Shown piece after piece: positions 25,576 to 33,896 of a stretch of 64,000 nucleotides of DNA. The position numbers were made by a program, and so were the translations under genes. The stretch comes from Collinsella sp944321445 (GTDB taxonomy: Bacteria; Actinomycetota; Coriobacteriia; Coriobacteriales; Coriobacteriaceae): the NCBI RefSeq assembly GCF_030371825.1, contig NZ_JAUDDM010000001.1; one strand, 5' to 3'. Position 1 is the stretch's first letter. Each line of letters opens with the position of its first letter. The notes under the pieces are model-generated. The model saw nothing but the letters and a program-made list of their open reading frames with translations, did not search any database and was not told where the DNA came from.

Positions 25576-26667
25576 TCACTGCCTTTCCGGGGCAAGGCCC
25601 ACTTCGATCATGGTTTTAAAGGTGGCAAGATCCGTGGTGGCGATGGAACACGATCCGATGGCGCGGGGAATCACCAAATCGATCGTGTCGCCAGAGCGCT
25701 TCTTATCGTGAAGCGCCGCCGCGAACGCATCGTCCGCCGAGCACGTGCTGGCGGTGGACAGCCCGTGCGCGCGGCAGAGGCGCTCGATGCGCCCGGAAAT
25801 CGACGCGTCGCACGCACCGTAATCGACGGCCGCGCGCGCGATGGCCACCATGCCGATGGCCACGCAGGTGCCATGGCCCAGTCGGTAGTTCTCACACGCT
25901 TCGACGGCGTGGCCGATGCTGTGTCCGAAATTCAGAAGCTTGCGTGCAGACGCCTCCCGCTCATCGGACACCACGACGGCACGCTTGATGTCGATGTTGC
26001 GCGCAACAAGAAGCTCGACGCGGGATACGTCGTGCATGAGCAGATCGAGCGTGAGCGGCGTGCGCTCAAGCTCCTCAAAGAGCTCAGCGTCGGCGATTAC
26101 CGCATGCTTGATGACCTCGCCGCACCCATCAGCGAACTGCGCGGGGTCGAGCGTCGCCAAGCATCCGACATCAGCGATCACGACCTTGGGCTGCCAGAAC
26201 GCTCCCGCAAGGTTCTTGCCCGCCTCCAGGTCGATGGCCGTCTTGCCGCCCACGGACGAATCGACCATGGCAAGAAGGCTCGTGGGGACCTGTACGAAGT
26301 TGCACCCGCGCATATATGTTGCCGCAGCGAAGCCCGCAACATCGCCCACGACGCCGCCACCTAACGCGATGACGCAGTCGGACCGTGTGAACTCATGGGT
26401 CGCCATGAATTCCAGAATGGCGAGGAAGGTGTCGGCGCGCTTGTGTTCCTCGCCGGCATCAAAGGTGAACACGTCTACCGTGTAGCCGGCATCTTCCAGG
26501 CTCACACGGACGGGGACCGCGTAGAGTGGCCCCACATTGGTATCGGTGACGATCACCGCGCGGTCTCCGCCACAGGTGCTGCGGGTAAGCTCGCCGACCT
26601 GCTCAAGCAGGTGCGTACCGATATGCACCTTGTAGGGTTGGGCGGTGTCGATTTCTAAGGTGTACAT
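25576..26667 (-). CDS. aroB: 3-dehydroquinate synthase (active copy)
   Basis: Protein of 363 aa that cyclises DAHP to 3-dehydroquinate using NAD and a divalent metal. The NAD loop is IALGGGVVGDVAGFAA, the catalytic Lys is in DSSVGGKTAID, and metal ligands are Glu in GCGEVIKHAVI and His in LNFGHSIGHAVE and YRLGHGTCVAIGM. All are intact, unlike the paralogue at 10628-11737. It lies within the aro operon, 6 bp before aroA and 20 bp after tyrA, so it replaces the aroB function lost at the other locus. Confidence 0.96.
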   Translation of the reverse strand: MYTLEIDTAQPYKVHIGTHLLEQVGELTRSTCGGDRAVIVTDTNVGPLYAVPVRVSLEDAGYTVDVFTFDAGEEHKRADTFLAILEFMATHEFTRSDCVIALGGGVVGDVAGFAAATYMRGCNFVQVPTSLLAMVDSSVGGKTAIDLEAGKNLAGAFWQPKVVIADVGCLATLDPAQFADGCGEVIKHAVIADAELFEELERTPLTLDLLMHDVSRVELLVARNIDIKRAVVVSDEREASARKLLNFGHSIGHAVEACENYRLGHGTCVAIGMVAIARAAVDYGACDASISGRIERLCRAHGLSTASTCSADDAFAAALHDKKRSGDTIDLVIPRAIGSCSIATTDLATFKTMIEVGLAPERQ

Positions 26668-26687
26668 GGAAAGACTCCTACGTTCTC

Positions 26688-27593
26688 TCAGTTGTCCGAG
26701 GAATCATCGAGGGCGCGCTTGATGCGATCGCCTTCCGCCAGCAGCAGGCGCAGGCGTTCGCGGTCGCCGGCATCAAGGGCATCGCGATAAGCTCTCAGTG
26801 CATCGATAAGCCCGGTGATCTCGCGACTCAAGTTGTCGGCGTTCGCGCACATGAGCTCTGCCCACATGGAGGGATTGAGGTGCGCCACGCGCGTGAGGTC
26901 ACGGTAGCTTCCCGCCGAGAAGCCATGATGTTCCTGGGCGCTCGGGCTCTTCACATAGGCGTTCGAGACGACATGCGCGAGCTGGCTCGTGTAGGCGATC
27001 ACGGCATCGTGGGTCTCGGGCGTCGTGACGCTAAACGTCCCGAAGCCAACCGGCGCAAGCAGGGTATGCGCACGGTCGAGCAGCGAAAGGCGAGCAAAAT
27101 CGTCAACAGGCGGGGGAGTGAGCACCATGGGCGCCCCACAGAAGAGGTCCGCGCGCGAATACGCGAATCCGGAATTCTCGGTACCCGCCATGGGGTGCGC
27201 GCCGACGAAGGCGAAGCCGTGCTTCTCGGCGAGCTCGAATGCGGCCGAACACACCATGCTTTTCACGCCGGCGGTGTCGATGACCAGCGGACCGGAACCC
27301 GTCGCCATATCCGAGGCAGCTCCGAGCGCGGCCGCATGCTCACGCAGCCAGTCCACGCACGCTGCGGGATAGGCGGCGAGCACGATGAGGTCGCACGAAG
27401 GAATTGAGGCGTCGTCAAGGGGCCCGCTGACCGTCTCGATGGATGCCGCCGCAAAGATGTCCGGATTCGTGTCGAAAGCGAGCACGGTCGCACCGCAGGC
27501 GCGATAGGCCCGCGCGAAGCTTCCGCCGATGAGGCCGAGACCCACGACGCCGAACGTGATACCCGACGAGCGGGCCTGCCCCGGGCTACTCAT
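26688..27593 (-). CDS. tyrA: Prephenate dehydrogenase
   Basis: Protein of 301 aa. ATG 27593 overlaps the end of aroF by 8 bp (ATGAGTAG); a longer open frame upstream runs antiphase through aroF and has no support. The Rossmann loop is GVVGLGLIGGSFARA. Prephenate-site residues are in GAHPMAGTENSGF and SQLAHVVSNAY, with the late HHGFSAGSYRDLTRVA. There is no C-terminal ACT domain, so tyrosine control, if any, is direct or transcriptional. It converts prephenate to 4-hydroxyphenylpyruvate. Confidence 0.93.
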   Translation of the reverse strand: MSSPGQARSSGITFGVVGLGLIGGSFARAYRACGATVLAFDTNPDIFAAASIETVSGPLDDASIPSCDLIVLAAYPAACVDWLREHAAALGAASDMATGSGPLVIDTAGVKSMVCSAAFELAEKHGFAFVGAHPMAGTENSGFAYSRADLFCGAPMVLTPPPVDDFARLSLLDRAHTLLAPVGFGTFSVTTPETHDAVIAYTSQLAHVVSNAYVKSPSAQEHHGFSAGSYRDLTRVAHLNPSMWAELMCANADNLSREITGLIDALRAYRDALDAGDRERLRLLLAEGDRIKRALDDSSDN

Positions 27594-28605
27594 GATCGGA
27601 AACGATGACGGCGCGGATGGCGCGAATGCGGTCCATGGTCTGCTCGAACTGCTCAGGCGTGAGTGACTGGGCGCCATCGGACCATGCACGCTCAGGGCAG
27701 TCGTGGACCTCGATCTCGAGGCCGTCGGCACCGGCGGCGCAGGCGGCAAGCGCCATAGGCTCCACATAGCGGCGATATCCCGTGGCATGGCTGGGATCCG
27801 CCACGACGGGCAGGTGGGACAGGTAGTGCAAGACAGGCACCGCATTGAGGTCGAACGTGTTGCGGGTGCGCGTCTCGAAGGTCCGAATGCCGCGCTCGCA
27901 CAAAATGACGTTGTCGTTTCCCTCGCTCATGATGTATTCGGCGGCCATCAGCAGCTCGTCCACGGTGCCGGACATGCCTCGCTTCAGCAGCACGGGAACG
28001 TCCGTCTTGCCCACTTCTTTCAGCAGCGGAAAGTTCTGGGCGTTACGGGCACCGATCTGCATGACATCGATGCGCTTGTCCAAGAACAGCTGGACATCGC
28101 GCGGGTCCATGATCTCTGTGACGATGGGCATGTCCAGCTCGTCCGCGGCCTCGCGCAGGCAATCGAGCCCGGAGGCCCCCATACCCTGATACGCATAGGG
28201 TGAGGTGCGGGGCTTGAACGCGCCACCGCGAAGCATCGTGGCACCCGCGGCCTTGACGCGCCGGGCGATATCGATGAGGTTTTTGCCCTCGACCGAGCAG
28301 GGCCCTGCAATGACTTGGAAATGGCCTCCGCCGATTTTGATGCCGTGGCCGCAATCCACCACGGTATCCTCGGGATGGAACTTGCGGTTGGCCTTTTTGA
28401 ACGGCTCTGATACGCGCTGAACGCGCTCCACGATATCCATGGACTCAAGCAAGAACGGGTCGATCTTCTCCGTCTCGCCGACAAGGCCGATCACGATCTC
28501 GTTCTCGCCATGGGACACGTGAGCCTGAAGGCCCTTTCCCTCGATCCAGGAAACAAGATGCTTGACGGCTTCGTCAGATGCGCTTTTGCGCAGGATGGCG
28601 ATCAT
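27586..28605 (-). CDS. aroF: 3-deoxy-7-phosphoheptulonate synthase (DAHP synthase, KDO8PS-like type)
   Basis: Protein of 339 aa. ATG 28605 follows AAGGGAG by five bases. An N-terminal ferredoxin-like regulatory domain (residues ~1-70, MIAILRKSASDEAV...) precedes a TIM barrel with IAGPCSVEG, MLRGGAFKPRTSPYAYQG, LKRGMSGTVDE, CERGIRTFE and VVADPSHATGYR. This is the short DAHP synthase of Bacillus/Thermotoga type, where the N-terminal domain mediates feedback by aromatic amino acids. It is the first enzyme of the pathway and heads the minus-strand operon, with about 230 bp of intergenic DNA before the divergent tRNA-Arg. Confidence 0.94.
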   Translation of the reverse strand: MIAILRKSASDEAVKHLVSWIEGKGLQAHVSHGENEIVIGLVGETEKIDPFLLESMDIVERVQRVSEPFKKANRKFHPEDTVVDCGHGIKIGGGHFQVIAGPCSVEGKNLIDIARRVKAAGATMLRGGAFKPRTSPYAYQGMGASGLDCLREAADELDMPIVTEIMDPRDVQLFLDKRIDVMQIGARNAQNFPLLKEVGKTDVPVLLKRGMSGTVDELLMAAEYIMSEGNDNVILCERGIRTFETRTRNTFDLNAVPVLHYLSHLPVVADPSHATGYRRYVEPMALAACAAGADGLEIEVHDCPERAWSDGAQSLTPEQFEQTMDRIRAIRAVIVSDHE

Positions 28606-28662
28606 GGAACTCCCTTCGCGGCGTGGCCGCACGTACGAACGGACGAAACGGTATCCGTGCAG

Positions 28663-28668
28663 TGTATA
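28663..28668 (-). promoter_or_regulatory. Candidate -10 box for the aro operon
   Basis: Reading on the minus strand, TATACA lies about 60 bp before the aroF start, with no convincing -35 at 16-18 bp. I see no leader peptide, trp-like attenuator or T-box in the ~230 bp upstream of aroF. The start site is uncertain. Confidence 0.3.
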
Positions 28669-28816
28669 CCAATCTGCGGACACGGGGTTTCATTGCCATC
28701 AAGATTAACCTGCGGGACATGCGCACAGGGGCCCAGCATGGGAAAAGCGCACGTCGATTCATTCCGATGCGCGAATGAGACTTGTGTGTAATGTGGCGAG
28801 AAGCATCTTCGCTCGC

Positions 28817-28822
28817 TATAAT
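28817..28822 (+). promoter_or_regulatory. -10 box of tRNA-Arg promoter
   Basis: A perfect TATAAT lies 12 bp before the tRNA 5' end. The expected -35 (about 28793-28798, GTGGCG with an 18-bp spacer) is poor. This divergent promoter region is shared with the minus-strand aro operon. Confidence 0.65.
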
Positions 28823-28834
28823 CAACAGCGTTGC

Positions 28835-28908
28835 GCCCCATTAGCTCAGGGGATGAGAGCGTCTGCCTCCGGAGCAGAAGGCCGTTGGTTCGAATCCAAC
28901 ATGGGGCA
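28835..28908 (+). tRNA. tRNA-Arg (anticodon CCG)
   Basis: A 74-nt cloverleaf. The acceptor arms GCCCCAT and ATGGGGC pair perfectly. The D-loop carries AGCTCAGGGGATGAGAGC. The anticodon stem TCTGC/GCAGA encloses CTCCGGA, so the anticodon is CCG at 28869-28871 and reads codon CGG. The T-arm has GGTTCGAATCC. The discriminator base is A and CCA is not encoded in full (ACCC). The last 18 nt plus CC are duplicated at 29071-29090. CGG is used in this GC-rich genome, so this is a normal functional gene. Confidence 0.95.
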
Positions 28909-28910
28909 CC
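28891..28910 (+). repeat. Direct repeat, copy 1 (tRNA-Arg 3' end)
   Basis: CGAATCCAACATGGGGCACC, the T-loop to acceptor end of tRNA-Arg. It recurs exactly at 29071-29090, 180 bp downstream, and the similarity continues imperfectly into TGACAAT..AACGTT. This is how an attachment-site duplication at a tRNA 3' end looks, but no integrase gene lies between the copies. Confidence 0.85.
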
Positions 28911-28951
28911 CTGACAATTCAACGTTTCCGCTAAGGAGACGCGTGAGATAC

Positions 28952-28975
28952 GGTGACCCTGCAGGGATTCGAACC
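28952..28975 (-). repeat. tRNA 3'-tail-like fragment, minus strand
   Basis: On the minus strand this reads as a T-loop (GGTTCGAATC), a CCCTG 3' T-stem strand, a seven-base acceptor strand (CAGGGTC) and ACC. No matching 5' acceptor (GACCCTG), D-arm or anticodon arm is found upstream on that strand, so it is a fragment of a different tRNA, not a gene. It faces the tRNA-Arg tail copy at 29071 across the hairpin array. Confidence 0.55.
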
Positions 28976-29070
28976 GGGAGGTCGCGAGGCTGAGCAAATG
29001 CACGAGCATTTGCCAGCGAGCGTGCGAGGGAAGCGGAGCTTCCCGAAGCTGCGGACGCCGCAGGCGGACG
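28976..29070. repeat. Hairpin-array element between two tRNA-tail fragments
   Basis: Three perfect small hairpins follow each other: GCAAATGC/GCATTTGC (28994-29013, loop ACGA), GGGAAGC/GCTTCCC (29028-29044, loop GGA) and CTGCGG/CCGCAG (29049-29063, loop ACG). Open reading frames across it do not resemble proteins. It is probably transcribed with tRNA-Arg, since the nearest terminator is downstream at 29128. It looks like a structured, mobile non-coding repeat rather than a random spacer. Confidence 0.6.
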
Positions 29071-29090
29071 CGAATCCAACATGGGGCACC
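29071..29090 (+). repeat. Direct repeat, copy 2 (duplicated tRNA-Arg 3' end)
   Basis: Identical 20 bp to 28891-28910. The following ATTGACAATAACGTTCC resembles the CTGACAATTCAACGTTTCC that follows the real tRNA, so about 35-40 bp is duplicated. Without the intervening 180 bp, the tRNA would end ~37 bp before its terminator, a normal spacing. Confidence 0.85.
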
Positions 29091-29127
29091 ATTGACAATA
29101 ACGTTCCTGTATGGGAACCGATGGATG

Positions 29128-29160
29128 GAGAACCGCGCATGCGTGCGTCGGTTCTCTTTT
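29128..29160 (+). terminator. Rho-independent terminator of the tRNA-Arg transcript
   Basis: Stem GAGAACCG / CGGTTCTC with a 13-base loop that can pair further inside (CGC/GCG), followed by TTTT. It lies after the second tRNA-tail copy and 30 bp before the P-type ATPase start. Confidence 0.8.
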
Positions 29161-29191
29161 CATATAAAGTGCCGACACGGCAAGGAGCATT

Positions 29192-31975
29192 ATGGCAACG
29201 ACCGACGCGAACGATACCGTCCAACCAATCACTGGCGAGCCGCTCACAGGCCTTACGTTCGAGGAGGTCCGCACGCGCATCGAAGCGGGCCAAGTCAACG
29301 TCAACGTCGACCTCAAGACGAAATCCGTGCGTCAGCTTGTCATCGAGAACGTCTGCACGCTCTTCAACCTCATCAACATCGTGCTTGCCGCTCTCGTCAT
29401 CGCGACCGGGAGCATCAAGAACCTCACCTTCTTGCTCATCGTCGTGCTCAACACAGGCATCGGCATCTTTCAGGCGCTTCGCTCCAAGCGCATGGTCGAC
29501 AAGCTCACGCTGTTGGTGAGCAAGCGGGCGACGGTGATCCGTGGTGGCCAGGAATCTGAAATCGACCTCGATCAGATCGTTCTTGACGACTTGGTGCGCC
29601 TCGGGCGCGGCGACCAGATTCCCGCCGATGCGGTCGTGGTGCAGGGCGAGGCGCTGGTCAATGAGAGCCTGCTCACCGGCGAGAGCGACCTGATCCGCAA
29701 GGAGCCCGGCTCCCATCTCATGAGCGGCAGTTTCGTCGACTCGGGCATCGTATGTGCGCGCGTGGAGCACGTAGGTGCCGACAACTACGTCGCGCGCATC
29801 AACAACGAGGCGAAATACGTCAAGAAGGTCAACTCCGAAATCATGAACGCGCTGAACGCGATTGTTCGCTTCGCGAGCATCATCATGCTGCCCTTAGGGA
29901 TCGCGCTGTTCGTGTCGAGCGTGTACGAATCGTATTCCGATTGGGCTATGACTTCCCCGGATTCTGCCGCAGGCATCATGACGTGGCTGTTTTCCGGGTC
30001 TGCTGCTTGGGCTGATGTTTCCGCAGCGATTCTGTCGACGGTCGGTGCGCTTCTGGGCATGATTCCCCAAGGCCTCGTCTTGCTCACCTCGTCGGTGCTC
30101 GCCATCGCGACGTTTCGCTTGGCGCGCCGCAAGGTCCTGGCCCAGCAGCTCTATTGTATCGAGACTCTGGCGCGCGTCGATGTGCTGTGCCTCGACAAGA
30201 CGGGCACCATCACCTCGGGCCGCATGGAGGTTGCGGGCGTGTACGCCGTAGGGGAGGACGGATCGGCCGTTTCCCTCGACGAGTGCCCGGCCGACACCTC
30301 GGCGCTCGTCAACGCTGCCCTGTCCGGCATCGCACGCGCCACCTCTGCCGATGCCAACGAGACCTGCCGCGCCATCCTCGATTATTATGCGAAGCGCGAC
30401 ACGGCAACAACCGCGGCGCTCACCGTCGTTCCGTTCTCATCGACGAAGAAGTGGAGCGGCGCCTCGTTTCCCGAGGGCTCGTTCATCATGGGCGCAGCGC
30501 AGTTCTGCCTGGGCGCCGAGGCGTTTGCACGCATCGAGCAAACGGTATCCTCACTTGCCGATACGTGCCGCGTGCTCGTCGTCGCATCCGTCGATGGCTT
30601 CACGAAAGAGGGCGACATGGTGGGTGAAGCCCGTCCGTTGGGCTTCGTGACCATCCGAGATGAAATCCGCTCGTCCGCCGAGGACACGATTCGCTACTTC
30701 TGCCAGCAAGGCGTTACCTTGAACGTCATATCCGGCGACGATCCCCGCACGGTCTCCTCCATCGCCAAGGTCGTGGGTATTCCCGGCGCCGATGCGTTCG
30801 TCGACGCAACCGTACTCGATACGCCCCAAAAAATCGATGCCGCTATCGACCGCTATCACGTGTTCGGTCGCGTGACACCGCAGCAGAAGCGCGAGCTCGT
30901 GGTCGCCTTGAAGCGTCGCGGGCATACGGTTGCCATGACCGGCGACGGCGTGAACGACGTGCTCGCGCTTAAGGAAGCCGACTGCTCGGTGGCCATGGCG
31001 GCAGGATCTGACGCCGCGCGCAACGTGGCCGAAATCGTGCTCGTCGACAACGATTTCGCCTCCATGCCCGAGGTCGTCGCCGAGGGACGTCGCTCTATCA
31101 ACAATCTGCAGCGCTCCGCCGCGCTGTTCCTTACGAAGACCCTGTTTTCGATGGGTCTTGCGGCCATCTGCATCTTCGCACCGCCGTATCCGTTCCAGCC
31201 GATCACCATGACGCTCATCAATTTCTTCTGCATCGGCTTCCCGAGCTTCGTCCTCGCGCTCGAGCCCAATCGCTCGCGCGTGCAGGGCAGGTTCCTCATC
31301 AACGTGCTCAAGCGCGCCTGTCCTGCGTCGCTGGCGGTCCTCGTTGCCTGTGCGCTGTGCATGTTCGCATCGTCCACCTTGGGTTTGGGTAAGTCCGCCC
31401 TTTCCACCATGTGCCTCATCACGACGAGCGCCATCGGCTGCAGCCTCATCTGGCGCATCTCGTGGCCCTTCACGCGCCTGCGCGCTGCCGTCTTTGCGTT
31501 CGTCACCATCGGCCTGTGCATCGGCGTTGCCGTCTTTCCCGACTTCTTCTCCATCGCATCCCTGTCGCTTCCGCTGTTCATCGCGACCGTCATCGTCGCT
31601 TTGCTTGGATGCACCCTCTTCTTCGTGCTTGCGCGCCTCATCGATCGTATCGGCGCGCGACGCAGCCGCTCGGCTACCGGCTTCGGTCGCGGGGTCCGCA
31701 TGTCACTGGGCAGCGGTGCGCACCGTGTCACCTCGACGGGATCAACGGCACGTCGCACGGTGCAGGCCCTGGCCTCTCGGATCAAAGGTAGAAATGAACG
31801 CCGAGACCTCGCACGCGCGCAGGCGTCGGCACAACGCGCGGTTGATGCCGAACGTGAAAGTGCCACGCGCGAGCGCCGCCGCCGCGTCGTAAAGTCTTCA
31901 AGGGGCATCACGGTTTCCATGGGATCCAAGCGAAAGGGCCAGCGCGACCGCTCGCAGCGCTCGGACCGCGCTTGA
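29192..31975 (+). CDS. Cation-translocating P-type ATPase with long basic C-terminal tail
   Basis: Protein of 927 aa. The ATG follows AAGGAG. Actuator-domain motif LLTGESD, phosphorylation motif LCLDKTGTIT and hinge MTGDGVNDVLALKEADC are intact. There are two helices before the actuator domain, two around GMIPQGLVLLTSSVLAIA, and about six at the C-terminal end. No heavy-metal CxxC or CPC is visible, and the membrane motif is MIPQGL, closest to the MgtA/PacL/CtpE-like (P2/P3-type) ATPases that move Ca2+ or Mg2+. From about residue 815 the chain is an unusual ~110-residue Arg/Ser-rich cytoplasmic tail of unknown role. The ion is not assignable from sequence. Confidence 0.88.
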   Translation: MATTDANDTVQPITGEPLTGLTFEEVRTRIEAGQVNVNVDLKTKSVRQLVIENVCTLFNLINIVLAALVIATGSIKNLTFLLIVVLNTGIGIFQALRSKRMVDKLTLLVSKRATVIRGGQESEIDLDQIVLDDLVRLGRGDQIPADAVVVQGEALVNESLLTGESDLIRKEPGSHLMSGSFVDSGIVCARVEHVGADNYVARINNEAKYVKKVNSEIMNALNAIVRFASIIMLPLGIALFVSSVYESYSDWAMTSPDSAAGIMTWLFSGSAAWADVSAAILSTVGALLGMIPQGLVLLTSSVLAIATFRLARRKVLAQQLYCIETLARVDVLCLDKTGTITSGRMEVAGVYAVGEDGSAVSLDECPADTSALVNAALSGIARATSADANETCRAILDYYAKRDTATTAALTVVPFSSTKKWSGASFPEGSFIMGAAQFCLGAEAFARIEQTVSSLADTCRVLVVASVDGFTKEGDMVGEARPLGFVTIRDEIRSSAEDTIRYFCQQGVTLNVISGDDPRTVSSIAKVVGIPGADAFVDATVLDTPQKIDAAIDRYHVFGRVTPQQKRELVVALKRRGHTVAMTGDGVNDVLALKEADCSVAMAAGSDAARNVAEIVLVDNDFASMPEVVAEGRRSINNLQRSAALFLTKTLFSMGLAAICIFAPPYPFQPITMTLINFFCIGFPSFVLALEPNRSRVQGRFLINVLKRACPASLAVLVACALCMFASSTLGLGKSALSTMCLITTSAIGCSLIWRISWPFTRLRAAVFAFVTIGLCIGVAVFPDFFSIASLSLPLFIATVIVALLGCTLFFVLARLIDRIGARRSRSATGFGRGVRMSLGSGAHRVTSTGSTARRTVQALASRIKGRNERRDLARAQASAQRAVDAERESATRERRRRVVKSSRGITVSMGSKRKGQRDRSQRSDRA

Positions 31976-32151
31976 TTCCTGCATGCGCGGACGATGCAGA
32001 CATCGCAAATAATTTGTATATTCGGTGGTATGCTAGACGCGTGTGAGCCGATGTTCGCATCGCGCCTCGCAAACGCTGCGCATCGGTCCTGCCGGCGTCG
32101 CGCCGATCGAACCCTACGGCTTGTCGGACCGTAACCCGAAATGAGGATACC

Positions 32152-33261
32152 GTGATCTGCCCGCACTGCATGAAGACGATCGAAGACGGGACAGCCTTCT
32201 GTCCGCATTGCCACTCTTTCGTCGGCGAATCCGCGACCAACGAATTCGTGTTCTGCGAGGGATGCGGCGCGCGCCTTTCCCTTCACGACCGCACCTGTCC
32301 CAAATGCGGTCGTCCGGCGCCGGGCATCCTCTCCACGGAATCCGCGTCCTCGGACCTGGCTGCCGGCAAGACGGCGAGCTTCCCGCGCCTCACCAAGAGC
32401 CTTATGCAAACCGAGTCCCCGCATCGCGAGCCCGCATCTGCAGCGCGCGCCCTTGATGACGCGGTTGACCCTTCGAACACCAACGTGCTCGACGCTGACG
32501 AGATCGAACCCTCGGCAAACCGTACGGGCGGCATCATCGAGCCCGAAGTCGATCCCTATCACCCAAAGAAGCGATCCTATAAGGGACTTATCATCATCCT
32601 TGTCGTATTGGCGCTTATCGGCGGGTCGGCTGCTTTCGTCACACTTGACCCGCTTGACGTCATGCCTGGGTTCTACGAGTGGTTCCGTGCGGCGGCTCAA
32701 GATGCTTTCCCGTCCCGCCAGATCGCCGAAGATGGAACGGTCGCTCCGTCGGTACCGGCAGATTCCAGCCAACCGGCAGAAGGTCGAGAGCGGGAACAGG
32801 AGCCTTCAGAGCCGCTTACCGACGAGCAGGTGTACGACCGTCTCATGACCGCCTACGAACAGATCGGCGCCTTCAATTCCGAGGAGGCGATCGGCGAGGT
32901 CATCGATTCGTTCAACAGCTTCTATATGGCAGCAGACCTCACGCTTCGCCAGGAGAGCTCGGCGAGCGCCTATTCGCTACGCGACTCCATCCAAACGGTT
33001 ATCGACGACATCGATTCGCTTCAAGCTCCGGCTGATACCGCGTATGCCGAGGACATCGAGCACGTGCGCCAGCTTGCCCAGTGGATGTTCGAGCGCGTCA
33101 ACCCGCTGTGCGAGTGCTGGGATATTTCCCTGGCGATTCCCGAAGGTGAGTCGACCCGCTCGGAAGAGGACGAGATTCTCAAACCGCTTCGCGAGGCAGG
33201 TTCGAGCGCGCTTTCGAATTTCGATCGTTACTACTACGCATGGGAGCCTGAGCAAAAGTAG
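32152..33261 (+). CDS. Membrane-anchored double zinc-ribbon protein, function unknown
   Basis: Protein of 369 aa, GTG start after ATGAGGA. Two zinc ribbons lie in the first 55 residues: CPHC...CPHC (3-18) and CEGC...CPKC (about 35-52). A polar linker of about 90 residues follows, then one membrane helix (about 144-163, GLIIILVVLALIGGSAAFV), an acidic linker and an outer helical domain with no recognised family. The ribbons would be cytoplasmic and the domain after the helix external. This architecture is common in Coriobacteriia. It stands alone between the ATPase and the cyclophilin gene, with 176 and 92 bp gaps. Confidence 0.6.
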   Translation: MICPHCMKTIEDGTAFCPHCHSFVGESATNEFVFCEGCGARLSLHDRTCPKCGRPAPGILSTESASSDLAAGKTASFPRLTKSLMQTESPHREPASAARALDDAVDPSNTNVLDADEIEPSANRTGGIIEPEVDPYHPKKRSYKGLIIILVVLALIGGSAAFVTLDPLDVMPGFYEWFRAAAQDAFPSRQIAEDGTVAPSVPADSSQPAEGREREQEPSEPLTDEQVYDRLMTAYEQIGAFNSEEAIGEVIDSFNSFYMAADLTLRQESSASAYSLRDSIQTVIDDIDSLQAPADTAYAEDIEHVRQLAQWMFERVNPLCECWDISLAIPEGESTRSEEDEILKPLREAGSSALSNFDRYYYAWEPEQK

Positions 33262-33353
33262 GGCGTCTCGGTCTATGCCGAACATGTGAACCCCTGACGT
33301 TTTGATAGAATTGTTCGAAACGGCAACACGCGATGCGATAAAGGGGTTCTCCT

Positions 33354-33896
33354 ATGTTTGGAAAACGACTCTATACGCCAGAATACGCTGTCGCGGGCGA
33401 CGAGGTGGCGGTCATCGAGACCTCGCTGGGTACGATCCGCGTTGAGCTCGACGGCTCGGGCGCGCCCATCCATGTGGCGAACTTCTGCGAGCTGGCGGTC
33501 CACGGCTTCTATGACGGCCTGAAGTTCCACCGCTATGTTCCCGGTTTCGTCATCCAGGGCGGAGACCCCAACACACGCGATATGACCGGCGAGGACGTTG
33601 CCGCGGGCAAGGCCGGCCCCGAGGGTCGTCCCGGCACCGGTGGGCCCGGCTATTGCATCAAGGGCGAGTTCGCGACGAACCCTAACAACAGCCACAAGGA
33701 CGGCGCGCTTGCCATGGCGCGCTCCATGGACCCCGATTCCGCCGGATCCCAGTTCTATTTCTGCCTGGGGCCCCAGCACGGGCTCGATTCCGGTTATACC
33801 GTCTTCGGTCAGACCGTAGAGGGCAAAGACGTCATATCCCGCCTGCGGGCAGGCGATGAAATCGTACACGTCGAGATCATTCATAAGGAGCAGTAG
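33354..33896 (+). CDS. Cyclophilin-type peptidyl-prolyl cis-trans isomerase
   Basis: Protein of 180 aa, cytoplasmic (no signal peptide). Core motifs are KFHRYVPGFVIQGGDP (catalytic Arg after FH), GPGYCIKGEF, MARSMDPDSAGSQFYFCLG and the final YTVFGQTVEGKDVI. The invariant Trp of human CypA is absent, as in many bacterial forms. The first 30 residues (TPEYAVAGDEVAVIET) precede the fold. The stop codon overlaps the GTG of the TPR gene by 1 bp, so the two are co-translated. Confidence 0.92.
   Translation: MFGKRLYTPEYAVAGDEVAVIETSLGTIRVELDGSGAPIHVANFCELAVHGFYDGLKFHRYVPGFVIQGGDPNTRDMTGEDVAAGKAGPEGRPGTGGPGYCIKGEFATNPNNSHKDGALAMARSMDPDSAGSQFYFCLGPQHGLDSGYTVFGQTVEGKDVISRLRAGDEIVHVEIIHKEQ

Noticed and set aside
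27594..27845. Longer N terminus for tyrA
   Set aside because: The extension overlaps aroF out of frame and is Ser/Pro/Arg-rich; the ATG at 27593 gives the normal Rossmann start.
28952..28975. A second tRNA gene on the minus strand
   Set aside because: Only the T-loop and 3' acceptor half are present; no D-arm, anticodon arm or matching 5' acceptor follows.
28891..29090. A prophage or integrative element bounded by att sites
   Set aside because: The 180-bp interval has no integrase or cargo. At most it is a scar or a minimal element.
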